Below, one piece after another: positions 61,078 to 64,000 of a DNA stretch of 64,000 bases. How positions within the stretch are numbered: position 1 is the stretch's first letter; every line of letters begins with the position of its first letter. A program made the translations under genes and the position numbers. The notes below the pieces were generated by a model. It saw only the letters and a list, made by a program, of their open reading frames with translations, was not told the DNA's origin and did no database searches. Source of the stretch: an uncultured candidate division Zixibacteria bacterium (GTDB taxonomy: Bacteria > Zixibacteria > MSB-5A5 > SM1-73); the NCBI GenBank assembly GCA_903908285.1, contig CAIVRH010000039.1, forward strand, positions 124,001 to 188,000, given 5' to 3'.

Positions 61078-63417
61078 ATGAAAAACAACATGATCCGGGG
61101 GATGTTTGCGTTAACCCTTTGGCTTTTTGTTTTATGGTTCGGAGCGACCACGGTGAGAGCAGATGCGATCGTTGCGAATCACAGCTCAACAGCTGATTTC
61201 TACCTAATCCCGGATTCGATTATTCAAACCATAGGGGAGAACTACTTGATTTTCTACGGTCATACTTCGCATGGTAGTCAGATACTAACCGGATTGAACA
61301 TTTTATCCGAGGAAGATACCCTATATGATCCACCCAATTTCTCCGAGTATGGAGATGATCTGGGCGGTTATGGCGATACCACCTGGGTGCCTCCTACCCG
61401 GGAGTTTCTTAATAGCAATCCCGATTATAATATGGTCATGTGGTCGTGGTGCGGCGGAGTTTCGGATAACACCGAGGATGGCATAAATTCTTATCTTAAT
61501 GCTATGAATGATCTGGAACAGGATTATCCTGATGTGAAGTTCATCTATATGACCGGTCATTTGGATGGGAGCGGTCCTTCCGGTAATCTTTATACTCGAA
61601 ACAATCAGATTCGGGCATACTGCACGGCAAACGATAAAGTCCTTTTCGATTTTGCTGACATCGAAAGCTATGATCCCGATAGCAACTATTATCCTGACGC
61701 CAGCGATGCCTGTGAATGGTGCGAAACCTGGTGCTCATCCCATTCATGCCCGGAATGCTCCGACTGCGCTCACTCCCGTTGCTTCAATTGCTACCAAAAA
61801 GGGAAAGCCTGGTGGTGGATGATGGCTAAACTTTCTGGTTGGGATACCCAACCTGACAGCATTCCCCATATTGTTTCCACTTTACCCACACAAAACCAGT
61901 TGAACGTTCCAGTTAATACTAATATCTCCTTGACTTTTAATGTTCCTATGGATGTTACCACCATCAACGACTCAACTTTTGTGGTGAATGCTTGGTCAAC
62001 CGGGCTTCACCAGGGAACCATAACTTATGACAACCCGACTAAAACCGCAATCTTGAACCCAACTAAGAATTTCGATGAAGGTGAAATTGTAACTGTAGTG
62101 CTTACTACCGGCATAAAGTCTTCCGTTGGGACTCCGATGGAAAGGAGTTACGTCTTGTCATTCACCACAAAAGTAAGCGATGAAAGCCCCGGCACCTTTG
62201 GTCCGGCGGTCAACTATGGGGTAGGAGATGGTCCTTTCGATGTTTTTTGTGCTGATTTAGACGGGGATTTGGATTTAGATTTAGCCGTGGCAAATTCAGG
62301 GAGCGACAATGTTTCCATCTTGAAAAACAACGGGGATGGTACTTTCCAACCTAAAGTTGACTATCCTGTGGAGGATCTACCGTTTTCTGTTTTTTGTGCG
62401 GATTTGGACGGAGATTCAGATCTGGACATAGTAGTGACAAGCTGGACTAACGCCAGTGTTTCGGTATTAAAAAACAACGGGGATGGGACTTTTCAAGCTA
62501 AACTTGACTATGCAGCTGGAGATGACGCTTGTCATGTTTTTTGTGCAGATTTAGATGGGGATGGTGACTTAGATTTGGCGGTAGCGAATGATTATAGCAA
62601 CAATGTTTCCATCTTAAAGAACAACGGGGATGGTACTTTTCAACCTAAAGCTGACTATGGTGCAGGAGCCGGTCCTTCTTGCGTTTTCTGCGCTGATCTA
62701 GATGGAGATTTGGATCTGGACTTGGCTGTTGCAAACATTTTCAGTGACAGTGTTTCCATATTAAAGAATAATGGCGACGGTACTTTTCAAATCAAAGTTG
62801 ACTATGAAGTCGGGAACGCCCCTGGTCACATTTTTTGTGCAGACCTGGATGGAGACTTTGATTTAGATTTAGCCTTGCCGAATCGTGGTGACGACAACGT
62901 TTCCATACTAAGAAACAACGGAGACGGGACATTTGAAACTGAAGTCAACTATTATGCAGGAAATGAGTCTATTCGTCTTTTTTGTGCGGATTTGGACGGA
63001 GATTCACATCTGGACTTGGCTGTGGCAAACTACTCAACCAGCTATATTTCAGTCTTGAACAACAATGGAGATGGGACTTTTCAGCCTAAAGTTGACTATG
63101 GTCTAGGATATCGTCCTGCTTCCGTTTTCTGTGCAGATTTGGATGGGGATAACGATCTGGACCTGGCGGTGGCAAATCACGACAGCAACAATGTCTCCAT
63201 TCTTTTCAACTGCTTTGCCACTGGTGACTGCAACGAGGATAGCTTAAGAGACATAGGTGATGTGGTTCATTTAATAAACTATCTATACAAGGATGGTCCT
63301 GCACCTGTCCCCATAGAAGCCGGTGATGTGAATTGTGACGGGGTGGTTGATGTGGGTGATGTGGTCTATCTGATAAATTATCTTTTCAAAGGTGGTCCAA
63401 CTCCGTGTTGTTATTAG
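61078..63417 (+). CDS. Secreted FG-GAP/VCBS repeat protein with Cys-cluster domain and dockerin
   Basis: The 779-residue protein has a signal peptide and an N-terminal domain of about 245 residues that ends in a cysteine cluster (CEWCETWC..CPECSDCAHSRCFNC, nine Cys) followed by KGKAWWWMMAKLSGWD. A bacterial Ig-like (Big_5) domain (LNVPVNTNISLTFNVPMD) comes next. Then seven 49-residue FG-GAP/VCBS units (ADLDGDLDLDLAVAN...NNGDGTFQPKVDY) form a likely beta-propeller with calcium-binding DxDGDxDxD loops. The end is a dockerin pair. It is probably a surface-associated binding protein; the N-terminal domain is unknown to me. Confidence 0.85.
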   Translation: MKNNMIRGMFALTLWLFVLWFGATTVRADAIVANHSSTADFYLIPDSIIQTIGENYLIFYGHTSHGSQILTGLNILSEEDTLYDPPNFSEYGDDLGGYGDTTWVPPTREFLNSNPDYNMVMWSWCGGVSDNTEDGINSYLNAMNDLEQDYPDVKFIYMTGHLDGSGPSGNLYTRNNQIRAYCTANDKVLFDFADIESYDPDSNYYPDASDACEWCETWCSSHSCPECSDCAHSRCFNCYQKGKAWWWMMAKLSGWDTQPDSIPHIVSTLPTQNQLNVPVNTNISLTFNVPMDVTTINDSTFVVNAWSTGLHQGTITYDNPTKTAILNPTKNFDEGEIVTVVLTTGIKSSVGTPMERSYVLSFTTKVSDESPGTFGPAVNYGVGDGPFDVFCADLDGDLDLDLAVANSGSDNVSILKNNGDGTFQPKVDYPVEDLPFSVFCADLDGDSDLDIVVTSWTNASVSVLKNNGDGTFQAKLDYAAGDDACHVFCADLDGDGDLDLAVANDYSNNVSILKNNGDGTFQPKADYGAGAGPSCVFCADLDGDLDLDLAVANIFSDSVSILKNNGDGTFQIKVDYEVGNAPGHIFCADLDGDFDLDLALPNRGDDNVSILRNNGDGTFETEVNYYAGNESIRLFCADLDGDSHLDLAVANYSTSYISVLNNNGDGTFQPKVDYGLGYRPASVFCADLDGDNDLDLAVANHDSNNVSILFNCFATGDCNEDSLRDIGDVVHLINYLYKDGPAPVPIEAGDVNCDGVVDVGDVVYLINYLFKGGPTPCCY
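62240..63210 (+). repeat. Seven in-frame 147-bp VCBS repeats
   Basis: The unit TTTTGTGC-GATTTAGACGGGGAT recurs every 147 bases at about 62243, 62390, 62537 and onward to 63127. The copies are diverged at third positions, so they are protein-level repeats kept by selection, not a fresh array. Confidence 0.8.
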
Positions 63418-63877
63418 TATGGGTGTATTTCGTTAGGCTCCTATCAAACTTTTCTCATTTAGGGAGAAGGTTGGTATATTGAGTACGAATCGATTTTTAG
63501 CGTGGATGAGGGGGAAGATCGATACTTTGAAGCCCCCTCACCTAAATCCTCTCCCCAGTGGGGAGAAGAAAATATAAATTCCTTCATACTCTCTGATAGC
63601 CTCGTTCGTTGTGCTGTCCAAAGTACCGCCCGGCAAGTAAGAAGTATTGGGTAGCTTTCAATACAATTCACAATCTGATCTCATGTGCAGTTTCTACGAC
63701 ACTCCCAAAATCCTCTAGAACTCCCCATTTAGCAGTCGATATATTGTTTAAGAAGAAAACATTTTGAGTTTTTTCCCGTATTGCAACGACGAATGTAAAG
63801 TGATTTCATCGGGGGGAAAATGAAAGATAAATATTTTGTTTGGTCAAAAAGATCTCTATGCATAATTTCGCTGCTAC
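63418..63877. other. Gene-free spacer with a dispersed palindrome
   Basis: A CCTCTCCCCAGTGGGGAGAAG hairpin type, as at 9271-9334, lies near 63547-63570. A frame at 63820 with GGGGGG before its ATG would start like a signal peptide but overlaps the opposite partial gene. I see no convincing gene. Confidence 0.45.
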
Positions 63878-64000
63878 TTATTTTTCCATCCCCTTCATTT
63901 CAACTTTTTTGTACCCTGCCGGGATCTCGAAAATGGAGGCGTCTACTCCTCCGGTTTGAATGCCCTGCGTCTCGGTAGTTACTTCCATGACCGTTTTGGG
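63878..64000 (-). CDS. C-terminus of a hypothetical protein (runs off the right edge)
   Basis: Forty codons are open from the window edge to a TAA: VMEVTTETQGIQTGGVDASI then FEIPAGYKKVEMKGMEK. The ending 'F-x-IPAGYKKVE' is typical of small secreted proteins of the DUF4412 kind (family memory). The assignment is weak because only the tail is seen. Confidence 0.5.
   Translation of the reverse strand, partial: PKTVMEVTTETQGIQTGGVDASIFEIPAGYKKVEMKGMEK

Noticed and set aside
62240-63210. Regular 147-base spacing mistaken for a CRISPR or satellite array
   Set aside because: The units are in frame and encode FG-GAP/VCBS repeats with third-position drift. The same holds for the TPR repeats at 25.1-26.1 kb.
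63820-63980. Plus-strand ORF with GGGGGG before ATG and a signal-like start
   Set aside because: It overlaps, on the opposite strand, a partial gene that ends in a plausible protein C-terminus, and its own second half is Arg/Cys-rich shadow sequence.

Overview
The window looks like a chromosomal piece of an uncultured bacterium of the Fibrobacteres-Chlorobi-Bacteroidetes superphylum, most like candidate division Zixibacteria. The pointers are the repeated C-terminal 'NYPNPFNPxTxISY..' export/anchoring domain (three proteins), dockerin type I pairs of the 'GDVVYLINYLFKGG' kind (four proteins), TTG/GTG starts on several housekeeping genes, and spacers built from short degenerate word repeats. 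This assignment is an inference from family knowledge, not from a database search.

Layout. 1-2.3 kb: an iron-sulfur flavoprotein oxidoreductase pair (minus strand). 2.6-16.1 kb: a housekeeping run on the plus strand: yebC, ruvC, ruvA, ruvB, queH, a PIN-type toxin-antitoxin pair, queA, ispD, ispF, dedA, ddl, a HAD phosphatase and cysS. The ruv run is interrupted between ruvC and ruvA by about 1.5 kb of AT-rich DNA carrying DPANN-archaeon-like Cys-rich, lipoprotein and membrane-anchor ORFs; this is either a transfer or an assembly chimera. 16.3-16.6 kb: tRNA-Arg(TCG) and tRNA-Glu(TTC). 17.0-21.8 kb: a giant SF1 helicase with a DUF559/Vsr-like nuclease and a GreA/GreB-C-like tail, interrupted by one in-frame TAG. 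21.9-26.4 kb: an ECF sigma factor, its membrane anti-sigma factor and a convergent, exported TPR-CHAT (caspase-like) protease. 27.0-34.4 kb: two paralogous LamG/dockerin/cohesin-like secreted proteins with duplicated leaders and terminators.

35.9-58.7 kb (minus strand) is the most interesting part: a two-component system (PDZ-multi-TM-GAF histidine kinase plus a sigma-54 activator) followed by three transcription units. Each unit starts with a sigma-54 promoter (two match TGGCAC-N5-TTGCA exactly) and carries, about 115-120 bp upstream of it, a conserved 40-bp site with GTTAT(A/G)...TATAAC ends. The first unit encodes a small envelope protein, a radical-SAM/methyltransferase fusion, an Omp85-type barrel and a polytopic membrane protein. 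The second is a nine-gene lipid operon: thioester/fatty-acyl reductase, diacylglycerol-kinase-like enzyme, UbiA prenyltransferase, a PEP-synthase-like dikinase lacking the PEP domain, a GNAT-like protein, a phosphatidylserine-decarboxylase-like enzyme, a BtaA-like aminocarboxypropyl transferase, and a MacB-like ABC permease and ATPase. The third encodes a small ORF coupled to a secreted 5'-nucleotidase. Together they look like a regulated, apparently undescribed membrane-lipid remodelling system.

59.2-63.4 kb: a secreted M6 metalloprotease with dockerin and a secreted FG-GAP/VCBS repeat protein with dockerin. The window ends in the 3' end of another minus-strand gene.
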